A stretch of 64,000 nucleotides of DNA from Antedon mediterranea (GCF_964355755.1 NC_092677.1:17704101-17768100); one strand, 5' to 3'. Numbered from the stretch's first letter, positions 34,645 through 46,829 are shown. Translations and numbers: made by a program. The notes: generated by a model not told the origin, from the sequence alone.

Positions 34645-37091
34645 GGGCCTGTTTCTGCTGCAACTGCTCAAAATATAAAAATATGGTATAAAATAAGGGT
34701 ATTTTTTTAACTGTATTTTTTAATACCCCGTTTCTGCTAAAAATACTTCTTGGGTTACAATTCATTCTTTTTACCCAAACTTGTATTTTCCGCTTTCTTG
34801 ATAAACATGGTAAAACTAAAGAAGAACATAGTAGTTTTGATTTCACTTATTTGGTCGATAATTAAAAGTCATAATGAAGGAAGTTTTACACCTCACTTTC
34901 AACAGCCTAGCCCTAGTGATAGAGATGTAGTGAGATCACAAATACACAGGATTCCCTAGAGTTATTGTCAGTGCTTTCACAGGCTCAGTTTTCAGTCTAT
35001 TCCGTACTTCTGCTATACTTTTTTTAGGAAGGTCTTATTGCCTTTTAGTTGTATGGACATTTTAGCTTCCCCCCATAGATTTATAGTAAATACTGTAACA
35101 TCTTCGCTCCACATTTCACCGAATATATCTATCGTGTGTAAAACAGCGATAGGGGAGAGATTAGTAAACTCAACAAGACATTCCTAATTTGAAGAATTCA
35201 CTGAGTTTACTTTTAAATTTTTTCTGAACATATATCAGCACATTTTCTAATGAATATGCTTCCTATCAAAAATATTACCATTCCCTTATGAGTTACTATT
35301 GCATTTGCAGATCAGAGTGTTGCTTATTAAAGAGGCACTCAAAAAATTCTTTCATTTTTAAAAGTTGCAAAATATGAACTTTAAAAGGCTATAAAATGTA
35401 ATTTTATTTAGCAATCCTGTCAACAAAGCTTAAAATGACAACATCCATGTAGGAGCACATGTATTCACCATGATTCTTTTTTAATTGAAATGGCAAAAGT
35501 AAAACTATAGATAATGAATAATTAATTAAAATTGAAATATGTTAAAAAAGTGAGTGTTATTCCAAACCCCTAAAAATAAATAAATACATTACCAAGCTTT
35601 TGAGATACTAGGCCCATACTGTAGATAAGTGGCCTATCCATCTGTTGAAAATAAAAATTGAGACTTGTTATATTATTCAAATAAATGCCTATCTATGCAA
35701 AGGTACAGTAGGTATATCCATTTATTAGCAGCTTACCTCTTCTTAGATAAAAATGTTCTTGATTGACACAAAATGTCTTGTATTTGAAGGATAACCTACA
35801 ATAAAAAAAAAAAAGAAAAGTGGGTCACCTGTAAATTAATGCATTTATTTAAATTAGGAAAACTCCGAAGGGTTAGGGTATATAAAGGGTTATATATTAG
35901 GGTTAATATAAAACAAGAAAAGTTGGACCTGATAAAGTAAGGAAACATATTCTTCATTAAGCCAAAATGTTTTCAAAAATTTAAACTCACAAACTTAAAC
36001 TCACATTTGAAGGGACAATCTACAATATAAATAAAGTGGGACATCTGTTCAATTATGGACATTAATGCACATATATGCAAATTAGGCGTATCCACTTGCA
36101 TGATACAGTATGAAAAAAAAGTATTATCACTTTTAAGAAAATGATTTCAAACTTTTACCATTGCTCAGGTTTTTATCAAGTATTTCCTTCCCTTTGATGA
36201 CACAAAACTCAGATATGCTATTCATCAAGAAAAAAAATCTAACCAAATGTGTCACTTTGACACTTGGCTACAATTTCCATGTTTTTGTGACAATTGATAA
36301 AAGTGTGAACATTTAATTCTATTTAATTTTTGGGGGGTTTTGTCATGATGGTTCAATTAGGACATTAAGTAGTTGAAAAATGTCAGCTTTGAATCACCAA
36401 ATTATATGCTTTACACATTTTATTTAAGAACTAGTATATTGCTCAGACTGAGTTGTTAATTCATTCAAATATTAAAATATTTTTATTCATACATCGTTTC
36501 GTTTCATAATATTTATTCAACCAAAAAAAACCATATTATTTAACATAAATATTAAACATTTTAACATAACATTTCTACTTATTTTTTTGGCTGGGATCTG
36601 GTATAGAAGTACAATTTTGGTATTGGAAAACTTTTCAAAAATGAAAAAATTGTTTCTGTAAGCTTTTACACATGGATGGATAATCTATAGTCAACAAAAG
36701 TAAGGAACATCACAACATTTGCAAATAATTTGTTGGGAAAACAAAGATTTCCAAAAAAATAAAAGGAACAAATAGGACAGCCAAATTTAGAAAGATAATT
36801 TAGCAAAAATTAAAGGAGAGTATGGCTTGTGCGAACTTGTCTTTGAAACAAGTCAATAACAATTATAACAAACAGAGACTGCAGTGAAAGCAGAGGCTAC
36901 AACTACAACATTGCTAAATTCAAATTCGGGCAAGGAAGGAATAACTTGTCCAAATTTTGGGGTATCGAAAGGCAGGTTGGGTAAAAAAGATGAATTTTAA
37001 CACGACCACCCAAGATAGTACTTATAGCAGAAACGGGGTACTAAAAAATATGGTATAAAATATACTGTATTTATGCAGCAGAAACAGGCCC
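34645..37091. mobile_element. Harbinger-like element, 2.4 kb, inverted repeats about 130 bp, TAA duplication
   Basis: The left end starts GGGCCTGTTTCTGCTGCA and passes through ATATGGTATAAAATA, ATACCCCGTTTCTGCTA and CTTCTTGGGTTAC. The reverse complement of the right end shows the same motifs in the same order. Direct TAA flanks both ends (34642-34644 and 37092-37094). A 3-bp TAA duplication with GGGCC-starting ends fits PIF/Harbinger. No intact transposase frame remains, so it is non-autonomous or decayed. The left half contains a CCCCGTTTCTGCT secondary repeat like the terminus itself. Confidence 0.78.
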
Positions 37092-37535
37092 TAAGAGACA
37101 AATATAGAACAATACAAATGTGATTTAGAGTTAAAGAAAAACAAAACCATTTTTTTTTTATAGAAGATAAGAATGGAGATCTTTGAAGTTGAAGTTCCTA
37201 GCAAAGACATAACACGATAAATGTAATAATTAAATAGAACATAGTAAGGCCATTCATGTGCACTTTTCAGAATGTCTTAATATCTATGTTTGTTGCATAT
37301 GTTAAACATTAGGCCCTACAACAGAACCATACTTTTACATTGGAAGTGTGGTAACTACCAAACTGGGTTAATTGGTCTTAGACACGCTTATGTCCCCATC
37401 AGTGTCATCAGTTAAAGTCTTATCTTAGATCTAGTCTGAGGGTTTTATTACAGTTTCCCTCACAGTTCAACAAGTTTCGAGTGGGGGTAGATTGAATGAA
37501 GTGAGAAATGGTTTAAGAGGCCAAATTTCCTACAG

Positions 37536-37730
37536 TAAGAGAATCTTTGGCTCCTCAGAAGATACTACCATCACATAACCAAATCAGACATGACATTAAT
37601 AATGGCCCTTTCTATGATGTCACATTTCAACGCCTTAGTAATATTGTTAGTAATATTGAGCATGTGGAATTCTTCGCTTGTGCCACGAAGCCAAGTCACA
37701 TTGACTTCAAACAACAGCGGTACGAAGTAG
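37536..37730 (+). CDS. Penultimate exon of an unrecognised plus-strand gene
   Basis: An acceptor (TTTCCTACAG, ending 37535) and a strong donor (GTAAGTTTT, from 37731) bound 195 nt. The exon opens with two bases of a split codon, then 64 stop-free codons and one leftover G. The peptide includes GPFYDVTFQRLSNIVSNIEH and then VEFFACATKPSHIDFKQQRY, balanced in composition and unlike chance AT-rich translation. I do not recognise the family. It starts about 440 bp to the right of the 2.4-kb inverted-repeat element, and no upstream exon was found, so a transposon-captured or decayed gene is an alternative. Confidence 0.45.
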
Positions 37731-37807
37731 GTAAGTTTTGTTATCTAAACTTAGCAAAAGTGATGTGTTTTTTGCAAACAATCTCTGACAAGTTGATTTA
37801 AATTCAG

Positions 37808-37881
37808 GAAATACTTATGGAAGTGATCACGACCACTATCAACGCAGAACTGGGCCCGGAGGTCATGACCCACGATTATAA
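37808..37881 (+). CDS. Terminal exon of the same plus-strand gene
   Basis: After a 77-bp intron ending in AAATTCAG, the sequence continues the split Gly codon in frame. It reads NTYGSDHDHYQRRTGPGGHD then PRL and TAA at 37879-37881. The in-frame join and the hydrophilic Gly/His/Asp tail support a real C-terminus. The short intron is unlike the multi-kilobase introns of the other genes here. Confidence 0.42.
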
Positions 37882-38074
37882 TCAGAATTTGACTGTTTAG
37901 CTGTCAAATTCATCTAACAATCTGCTAGGCCTCTTCAAGCAATAGCAAGTTTGTGCATCCCAAGGGCATGATGGATGGTGCCACTTGTCCTGCTACAACA
38001 ACAGCTAAGCACAGGTTTTGATGTTTGAAAAATTTGACAATTGTAACTCCTCAATGGTACACTGATTTGATCTT

Positions 38075-38080
38075 AATAAA
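38075..38080 (+). terminator. AATAAA polyadenylation signal candidate
   Basis: AATAAA stands about 195 nt after the predicted stop of the plus-strand gene, a plausible 3' UTR length. In AT-rich DNA the hexamer is common, so support is positional only. Confidence 0.3.
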
Positions 38081-38780
38081 AGTCAAGTGCCCAGGGTAGC
38101 AATGCGGATGTAAATAAATGTCAACTTTGACATCTACATAAATCTCTATGACCCAGGGCTTTATAATGGCATTGTTTTCAATTGTATTTAAATTTCATAA
38201 ACAAAAAGCTAATAAAATAAAAGAAATTTCACTGTAAATTCACTGCTAATTCTGCCAATAATACTTCTACAGTTGAACCTTTGTGAGCGACCATCTCCCG
38301 TAAAATTTGTATTGACTTTTGACAAAAACACAATATTGTTGTGCTTTATTATTTGCTTCATTTCGAAGCTTGTGTGCAAAATCTTTTTGATTTATTAGGC
38401 GTTTGATTGAATTATTAAATTATTTTTAATCATTCTGGCATATACTGTATACCATTAGTTACTTGAAGAAAATAAATAGATAAATAAATAGGCTTATACC
38501 TTTAACAAATTCAATGATAGTTAATGGCGATTAAATGATATACTGTACTGCATATATAAAATGATAATTCTAAAATTTAAAAAATAGTTTGAAAAGTTAA
38601 CAAATTAAATTCCAAAATCTCCGTCCCTATATCTGTTTGTTTAAAAAATATTTATTTTCTAGTTAAAAAATAATAAAATCAATTCATCAATTACACTCAA
38701 AATACATGTATCTTATTACAATTTCCCAATACTGCCCTCAATCAAAACCAAAGTGATAATAAAGGTAAAGGTATTCATAT

Positions 38781-39208
38781 TTGTCCTCAAGCTTAACTGG
38801 AAACTGAGGAAATCGGATTAGGCCCTCCACGGACCCACGGCAGCCAGCAGTGCAGCGCCTACCAGATCAGCACACCGGGAGACGATTCCCTACTCTTTTC
38901 GAATAGTGTACCAAGTTCTTTAACGTGCACTGTTAAGTACACGGGACCAACGGCTTTACATCCCATCCGAAGGACGAGGCAATGAGAGTAAAGCACCTTG
39001 CCTAAGGATGCAATTAGTATGGTACAGATAACTTCGAACCCATGCCTATCACATGCTAGTCCGACATTACCATTACACCATCACTCTCCAGTATATACAG
39101 CACCCGCCGCGATTTCTAGACGGTCTCCCATCCAGAACGCAACCAGGCCCAACGTTGCTTAACTTCGGTGATTTGACGAGAACCGGTGTTTCGACGCAGT
39201 ATGGCCGT
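38781..39208 (-). mobile_element. 5S-headed, tRNA-like chimeric SINE (full-length copy)
   Basis: On the minus strand the element starts at 39208 with about 110 nt of 5S rRNA sequence: ACGGCCATACTGCGTCGAAA, ACCGAAGTTAAGCAACG, GGATGGGAGACCG, GGGTGCTGT. It continues with a tRNA-like stretch (GGTGTAATGGTAATG; B-box GGGTTCGAA at 39033-39041) and a body reaching CAGTTTCCAGTTAAGCTTGA. The 5S part carries the internal RNA polymerase III promoter. A 5S-plus-tRNA-like order is known from AmnSINE1-type SINEs. Whether the body is a known conserved domain (Deu or Nin-DC type) I cannot decide by eye. Confidence 0.88.
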
Positions 39209-39319
39209 TAATCTATAAATAACTTTGTGTTTTAAATAACAGGTGGGAAAACTATATACCAAGTGTAAACCCTTAATAGTCACAGTCATGAGATGTTACC
39301 AAAGCAATACAAAACTTCT

Positions 39320-41131
39320 TTTTTTTCATTTCATTTCATTTATTTCAATATCGTCATCGCAGCCTTAGCTGAATTGCAAAGATATTTACATATTCTCAAT
39401 ATTAAAATGTGTATAAAAGTATAAAACCAATGGTAATTATAATTATATATAAAAAAGGATGCAATTGACAACAGAAATACTAAACAGGAACATTATAAAA
39501 GTTTAGTATAAAATAGTAAAATAAAAAAAAAACACCTAAAAGGACCAATAAGAATAACATAGACATTAAAAATAGTGAATAAAAGGAAACAAAAAAAAAC
39601 TTTAGTTTTAACCTTATTTTATAATGCAAGTTTTTTCCCCTTGCAGAAGTCCATAACCAAGGGATAGGGGATATTTGAAGTATCGTTTTAAAACTAGAGA
39701 TTAGCAGCGGAAGTGATGGTAAATACCTATCTAGCTTAGCTCATAAAGAATTGTTACCCTCTTTTGTGGGGAAAAAGTTCTGCATATCCTTGAATATCCA
39801 TATTCTTGCAAAAATATAAAGAACACTAATATAAAAATAAAGGTTATAAAATTTAGGTAAACAACAAATTTGTTAACAAACTTTTTGTTTCTTTCAAATT
39901 TATTTTTTAGAGGAATCTATTACATCTGCCTTTACCTAATAATAAAATATACTGGTACAAAAATTTCTAAATGAAAATTTAAATGATCTAAAGAAGGTGG
40001 CATAATAATGATAATTTCAACAACATCGTGTACATTTCACGTTTACATATTTCAATATTTTCACAGCTTTCAAAAAAAAAAAAAAAACTAAGGCGATGAG
40101 TTGATAAATCCAGACATGCTAGGCACGTGCTACGTCTCTCTAAGAATAATAACAAGATCATTCACAAGTTAACACATGGTAAATGTGCATCGCATAGACA
40201 AATAATAGCTAACGAGTTAATTCACAACTCGGCACGACTTTTCTTCCTAGAAAATTTGGTTAACGCATATATCAACAAGTGGAAACCATTAATTGGTCGT
40301 TGATAATGAAATGAGGTTGAGGTACATGAATAGCAATGTAACACCACTACTTGTATTAAAGTGGCGACCAGCGTAATTGGCGAGAGGCTTGGGACCCATG
40401 TCGGACAACCTTTGCCATCTTCTCTACGCTTGTTCGCAACAACAGGAAGTAGAGTGACTAGATTTACTGGCGTTGGTTGGTTTAGTCATGATGGTAACAA
40501 GCGTGTGAAGTGTTCTACAGGTTCCTCTTGAGACCGTAGCTTGGCTAGATGTTAAAAAAACTCTGATTGTAGGAAACAGACTCGAGTACCTCAAAGACGC
40601 AGGCTTGCTTTACTCACATTGTGATGAAAAACGTAATGTAAATCCAACGAGGTTTCTAACTCTTTAGAGTTCATATCAACTTATCCCGAATGATAACTTT
40701 AGAGGCATATTGATAACGATGCGTGTACTTCATAATGTTAGCAATGTTCGGCAAAAGAATGAAAGATTACTTGATTTCGGACAAATTTTTCACATATGAG
40801 AAGGAAGTAGATGTTCTTGAACTTGATTTTGTTCTATTTCAAATGGCTCAAATATTAAGTCACGTTTCTTGATGTCTATGAAAATTATCAATTCTTTGAA
40901 ACAAATGTAGGCACAGATATTGCACAATTATTTCAGGATATTTCATATAGACAGAAAGACAAAAACCGTATACTTTAAACATGACATTTTAGCATTTAGG
41001 GTATTATACTGTACTTCAATTATTTAAATAAGGCATTCAAATTATAAAGTTACTTTTTTTTTGCATTGACAAATTTGTTCTTTATTTTTGTTATAAGGTG
41101 TGTTTTTATAGCAAAAGTGAATTATACTTAC
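39320..41131. other. Non-coding stretch, part with higher GC
   Basis: At 39326-39440 TTCATTTCATTTATTTCAAT followed by ATTGCAAAGATATTTACAT resembles a non-LTR retrotransposon 3' end on the minus strand. From about 40084 to 40640 the sequence is richer in GC and starts after a run of A, but I find no open frame, RNA gene or repeat ends. It probably lies in the 3' part of, or beyond, the minus-strand gene with exons at 41-46 kb. Confidence 0.4.
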
Positions 41132-41152
41132 ATAAATAAATTGGTTTTTGCC
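41132..41152 (-). CDS. Unrecognised minus-strand gene (41-46 kb), microexon of 21 nt
   Basis: A long pyrimidine tract ending TTTTGCTTCTCAG (acceptor, ctg at 41153-41155) precedes 21 nt and then a GTAAGTAT donor. In the phase left by the exon at 43764-43824 it reads GQKPIYL plus one base, with no stop. Acceptor and donor are both near consensus, and the length is a multiple of three. Confidence 0.5.
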
Positions 41153-43276
41153 CTGAGAAGCAAAATATAAAAAAAAATGGAACAAAAACTTAGTTTATCA
41201 ATTCCACATTTGGGTGGACACTTTAATTAAAAGAAATATTTTAAATCTTGTAGACTTAATCACAGTCCCAAGGGCAAGTGAAAAGTAATTTAAAAGTTTA
41301 TTTAACAATAGTGTACACTTTAATGAATGTACTCTTTAATGAATGTACTCTAGTCTAAAAGTAAATATGAAACCAATGGAATGGTGAAACAAATCAAATC
41401 AACAGCTTTACAAGTAATTACAGTGTAACAACATCTACCAATCAATGTACTGCATAATATTCAACTTCCTTTTATTGTCGTCGTCGGACTTTGGTCTACC
41501 CTACGATGATTTATAATAATACTTAAAAAAGCAACTGGGGATGGTGTTATAATTTTAATGCTGAAATTCAAGCCTGCAAAATTCTTTCAGTTTTGAAATG
41601 AATTTATGAGGACCTATAAATGAAAAGGTTTGCTTCATGTTTGTCAACACCAGACGGCTGGCTTGACAACAAGAAAAGCTGTAAGTCAAAGATGTTTATG
41701 GATAAATGACAAATAGTCACATAAGGACAGTTTTGACACGTGTGTGTATTTGTGATGTGTGGGCGGGTTCGCTCTTTTTATAGGTGTAATTATTGGAGGG
41801 GGGGGGGGGGTGTAAGTTAATATTGACTGTATTATAGATAGAGATAGGATTTTGGTTATTTTATTATTATTATATTATTATAAACATGAAAATAAAGAAC
41901 TTTTGATCATTTAAAAGCAAACCTTTCTGATTAAAAAAAATTGTGAAGTATCTATCTGGGAAAGATATTTACAATATATTATATATTTTTGTTTGTTTGA
42001 TTTGCTTTTTATAGACATTTTTTGAAATACAAAATTCTTTTTCCTGATGCTAAAACAAGTAATAATACAAAAAACTAAAAAAAAAGATAAAAATGTTTTT
42101 AAATACTTGGAGATGCTATATTAAATAAACATTATACAATATTACTTGGAATAATCATCAATATTTATATTAAAATAAGGAATATGGGTTATTTAATGTT
42201 CTATGTAATACTTTAATGTAATTTCAAATGTTAGAATTAATGTACTATTAAGATATCTGATATCCAATGTATACACCTAAGGGCAAAAACACATAATTCA
42301 ATTAAAATGTTTAATCAAAATTAAATTTAGATCATTTCCACCATTTCCCATTTAATCAACTAGATCTACGGCCAGCTAAGTGTGACTGGGAATGAAGTAA
42401 AAATTCAATTTTACTCAACGGAAAACATTTATGAATATACTTCACTACGTGTTAATCAGCTTCACTAATTGGTTCATAGCATATGTTCTGTTAAAACTAC
42501 TGAATTTATCATTAAAAATACAAATTGGAATATTACTGATTGTGTCATACTGCCAGTTTATAATAAGTAAACATGGTAAAGTTAGTATAAGTTTCTGTAA
42601 ATGTTCCTTTAAATGAATACCTGATTTTATTCAAAACTGGTGGTTTAACTGTAACTTGATTTCTTTCTATTAACAGTATTCTACTGGCAGTTGGCAAAAA
42701 TTGTGAATTAGCTGTGACTGTTCCTTTAAGTTAGGCGCTAGAGTAAAAAAGGAGATTTTGATTCTTGTGCCTATAGTCCTAGAATCCATAACAATTTTGT
42801 CAAGTAATCAGATGAAAAAGCATGTACCAATGTTTCAGTGCATGAATTAACATGAGGTAAATCGTTCCTAAGTTTTTGCAAATTTGCAAAGAGAGCTTCC
42901 TGCTTCAGAAATACTGGATCCACCCCTAATGTTGGTCCAAGCACCTTTTTTTTTTAGGTTGTTCTCACTCTTCAAGCAAATATCAAGTGTAACCGATTGG
43001 TTGGTTACAAGTTTACAAGTTTAGAAAATGAAAATAATTCACTTCTCCTTCAATTGCATTAAAGTACTTTCTGCCACTTAATGATGGCCTAGACTACAAA
43101 TAACTTTATTCTAACAGAGTGTAAATTAAATCAACAACATAATAATAACTGTTCAGATGTAGCCGCTAAAAGAATAATATCTTATAAACAGTTTTATTTG
43201 CAAGTTAAGATAAAATAAAATAACATTCCAGACATATTAAAAATGTTTGATGATATCAATTATTCATTTTTTCTTA
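41153..43276. other. Probable intron
   Basis: AT-rich, with a 14-G run near 41798-41811 and ATTATT repeats near 41862. A 61-codon plus-strand frame at 42431-42616 looks like chance. No repeat ends or exons are supported. Confidence 0.45.
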
Positions 43277-43719
43277 GGGCCTGTTTCTGCTGAGTAGGAA
43301 TCGATCATTTTTAGGCAGAAGAAACGGGGCAAAATGACATAACTGATTTAAAATTAACCAATTAATAACACTCAATATTAATATAACATCCTTATTCTGT
43401 TGTATGTGGTAGTAGATGTTTATTGGGTCATAGTCAATTGACTATCTATATGGTTAACAAATAATATAGCGTTTATGGAAGAATTCAATTTTTTATTTTT
43501 TAATCGTACGAGTTTAGGCAGCGATAGGATGTAAACAAAACAACTGAATCTTCCCTAATTTGAACTGCGTTGTGGGTAATGATGACATGATTTTTAAAAA
43601 GTGATTACCAGATAACCAATTAACATCGGAGTCATTTTCAAATGCAACTCGGACAATTTTGTGGTGTGCAGTACTTGAGAATAATTTATTATTTTGATTT
43701 TTCCAGCAGAAACAGACCA
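43277..43719. mobile_element. Short Harbinger-like element related to the 2.4-kb copy
   Basis: The left end GGGCCTGTTTCTGCTGA and the reverse complement of the right end, TGGTCTGTTTCTGCTGG, are inverted repeats of the same family as 34645-37091. They are flanked by direct TTA trinucleotides (43274-43276 and 43720-43722). An AGAAACGGGGC motif near 43319 mirrors the inner repeat of the larger copy. At 443 bp it is a MITE; the minus-strand frame inside (43514-43729) is incidental. Confidence 0.68.
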
Positions 43720-43763
43720 TTATAGGCATTTTTTTAAAATATATAATTTTTTATTTCACTCAC

Positions 43764-43824
43764 CTTTATTGAAGATGTTGTCCCCAAATATATGAAGTAC
43801 GGTATGAAGATGAATAAAATCAGA
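43764..43824 (-). CDS. Unrecognised minus-strand gene (41-46 kb), 61-nt exon
   Basis: The donor GTGAGTGAA (ending at 43763) and an AAAAG acceptor at 43825-43826 bound SDFIHLHTVLHIFGDNIFNK plus one base. It starts in phase 0, as required by the preceding 243-nt exon, and leaves phase 1, which suits the 21-nt microexon. The acceptor pyrimidine tract is weak. The MITE at 43277-43719 lies only 44 bp downstream in the intron. Confidence 0.5.
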
Positions 43825-45179
43825 CTTTTAATAAAGTTATTTACATCATTTTGATTATTTCGTCTTTTATAAATAATAAAAATCACAAGGTACAGAGCAC
43901 TTTACGGGGTAGTAATTCAGTTGCAAAACTAAACAAAACAACAAAAAATGACAATTTTTTGCTTTAAATTAGTTTTTTCAGGTAAATATATATATTTTTT
44001 GGATCAAATATTTGCTCAAAGTGAATAACTACTATTATGTGAAATTAAATTGGATAATATATCTTTAACATTCTTGATCCTTCCAACACATCATTATTTT
44101 ATTATAAAAATTACAAAAAATAATAATAACAAATTACAGAAATTCAATACAAATCATAATAGCAAACAGTTATACTAATATTTTTCAAAAAAGTATCGTA
44201 ATAAATATAAAATATTTTATATTCGATATAATACTATATTATAGTAAATTTACAAAAATGCCAATAATAACAACTTCAATATTGTGCTATACAATATAAA
44301 TTTACAAGCATAGAGAAACTCTAACCCAGTCCAGGGAAATTAATTAATTAATTTGATAATATAAACAGTGAAGATAAGAGATCTGTGATAAAAGGCTGCC
44401 TATTTTAACAAAACAATAATCTTTAATACAAATACTCAATTATTGACAATATGAAAATGCTATATGAAACAAAGACAAGAAATCATGTCTCCAGATGTAT
44501 GTGAACTTATGTGAAATGTGTAAGGAAGAAAGTAACCAGATACAGAAACGTGGTCTCGGGGGGAAGCTAGGCTGAGTGAAATTGACACGTGGGGTGTTAC
44601 AAACCCAGGAAGTAGCATCAACTTCAACTATTCACTGGGGGAGAAATATATTATAAACTTCTAAAAAAGTTAAAAGACAGAGCCTAGCATGCAAGTATTC
44701 CTATAATGACTTTGATTTGCCACATTACATTGTGTAGTAAGTTATGGAATTATTTGTTTATTTTATTAGATAACTAGGAAATACCATCAATATTTAACTA
44801 TCCATTGGGAATAATTAAAATAAATCATCACAGAAGATAGAATTGCAAGGAAACATTCCTAGTAATATTACTACCGTAGGTCTTTCAGAAAGTTTAATTT
44901 ATGCCGACATTGTGCTTACATGACCCATGACAGAAATGAATAAATAGCATCTTTCCCGTATACTCCCAGCACACATAGAAAAGTGCTTAATTTGCAGAGA
45001 ATTCTGTTCGATAATGCATGGATTTAACATTAATATTATCTTTAGATGTTTTGCCTATAAAAATGTGTTTGATGTATTAATGATGGCTCATCATCTGTTT
45101 ACATTGTTCAAAAGTACAATTGAACATATAAGATAATATAGGTAGACAACTAAAGTATAAATGCTTCTTATTAGCTTAC

Positions 45180-45422
45180 TTGTAAAATTAAATTGACTTT
45201 TTTAATTACTTCAAATTTTTTCTTGGAAGGCTGATAAATCTTTAAAGAAATTAGATGAAATATTTTAATATTATCGATAACAACACAGGGCAGAAGTAAA
45301 ATATCTAGTGCAGGAACCATCCAGGGCAGTGCAGAATTACAATTAAACCTTTCAGCAATATTAGGAAATGATGGTGATACATTCAATAGGCATAGAATGG
45401 CAAAATAATATTGTTGAAAACA
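45180..45422 (-). CDS. Unrecognised minus-strand gene (41-46 kb), 243-nt exon
   Basis: Acceptor TACTAATCTAG (with a TACTAAT branch-point-like motif) and donor GTAAGC bound exactly 81 stop-free codons. The peptide contains VSPSFPNIAERFNCNSALPW, then MVPALDILLLPCVVIDNIKI and KKKFEVIKKVNLILQ. It looks like helical, hydrophobic-core protein such as a HEAT-type repeat or a membrane protein, but I recognise no family. Upstream in this frame there is a TAG right at the acceptor, which supports the exon start. Confidence 0.62.
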
Positions 45423-45547
45423 CTAGATTAGTATTAAAATTTTCAGTAAATAACATTGGTGTTTCTAGAGTCAATTCATTCACACAACTCAGTTTGAATC
45501 AGTCATTTCCAGAAAAATGGTCTAAAAAGTGTGGTGATCCACTGCCA

Positions 45548-45636
45548 GGATTTTGTAAGTAAGGAGGTGGAGATTCAGGATTTTGTAAGTAAGGGGGTGG
45601 AGATTCAGGATTTTGAAGTAAGGGGGTGGAGATTCG
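45548..45636 (+). repeat. Three-copy 30-bp tandem repeat
   Basis: GGATTTTGTAAGTAAGG followed by a GGTGGAGATTC motif starts at 45548 and 45578, with a third, slightly shortened copy at 45608. It lies just upstream of the 243-nt exon in the intron. Confidence 0.93.
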
Positions 45637-45799
45637 GTCAAAAAATGTTATCAAGTGAACTAAACTAATTATAATGTTTATTTTTTGTATATTTTATGAT
45701 AACAAAGAAACAAATTGAGTAATTATCAACAATATTTTGTCAGCCACCAACAACATTTTAAATATAAATATGTATATGTTTGTATGATGTAGTATGTTT

Positions 45800-45865
45800 A
45801 AGCGGATATTAGCCCTTGATGGCATTTGCAGCAATAAAGAAATTAAATTGAATTGAATAATATAA
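45800..45865 (+). mobile_element. Probable non-LTR retrotransposon 3' tail
   Basis: GCAATAAAGAAATTAAATTG followed by AATTGAATAA resembles the end of CR1/L2-like 3' UTRs, which close with short AATTG-type repeats. No coding remnant is visible next to it. Confidence 0.35.
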
Positions 45866-46213
45866 CCTTGAAATTGCCAAAATTCTATGATATATTTTCA
45901 CCAGATTTTGAAACCAGGTTAAGGCACTACAGTATAATAAAGTATTTTCTTTTAAAATGTTTGTTGTTTTGTTTCAATTGTGCCATAAGAGTATAAATGT
46001 TTCCAATAAGTCATTTAGAAAAATAAAAAATAGGCGTAAATTCAATCATTTAATTTACAAGTTTGTAACTGTTTATTTTCTTTGTCATGGTCATAGAATT
46101 TAAATTAAAATTAACGTCGCTGTCACAACATTTATAACAAATGTCTTTTATCTAAAACCCGTAGTGATAATCGGGTAAGTGTTGTTGAGGAAGGAAGCAC
46201 GAAACGCACTCAC

Positions 46214-46235
46214 ACCAATTTGTCCATTTTTGACA
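46214..46235 (-). CDS. Unrecognised minus-strand gene (41-46 kb), microexon of 22 nt
   Basis: A run of T ending in ATACAG (ctg at 46236-46238) and a GTGAGTGCG donor bound 22 nt. Read in the only phase that joins the next exon without a stop, it gives VKNGQIG and leads into CFQQYYFAIL. Both splice sites are strong; identity rests on phase and strand agreement. Confidence 0.45.
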
Positions 46236-46829
46236 CTGTATAAAAAAAAAAACTTTCACTTATGGTGAACCACATTATCCAGATAGGTGTGTGAGTCAGT
46301 CGAGAAGATGTACAATCGAAAGTATTATATACGATGATTAAGTTAAAGATATGTCAATTTGTATTTAAATGGATAAGATCTGTTATTGTAGAAATACCAG
46401 GGGATCGGAACATATGAGGTTCAACGACAAACATAAAGCGGTTAGTCTGCGTGTGAACCATTTTAATGTAACTGGATACCCTGTTTCGTGCTTTGTATCA
46501 CCATGTAAAACAGAATTAACAAATGACAGCCTAATTTCTGTCTAGTTCACGGATTATTGCTAATCAGATTTAATTTTGCTTTTAATTAAATACTATAAAG
46601 AGCATGAGTAAAGGCACAGAAACAATGTTTCCTAGATAAATCAGAAGCAACAAAAAAACATGACTTTTATATATATATATATGAATTTTCACACGTTCGT
46701 TACTCTATAAATGAACTTGGTAATTTTCAAATTAATTAATATTTAACCTCAATCGAACTCGACTTTTTTCTGTAAAACAAACTAGCTTGAGTGAAAAAAG
46801 TCCTATGTAACCAACTCTTAGTCAACTTA

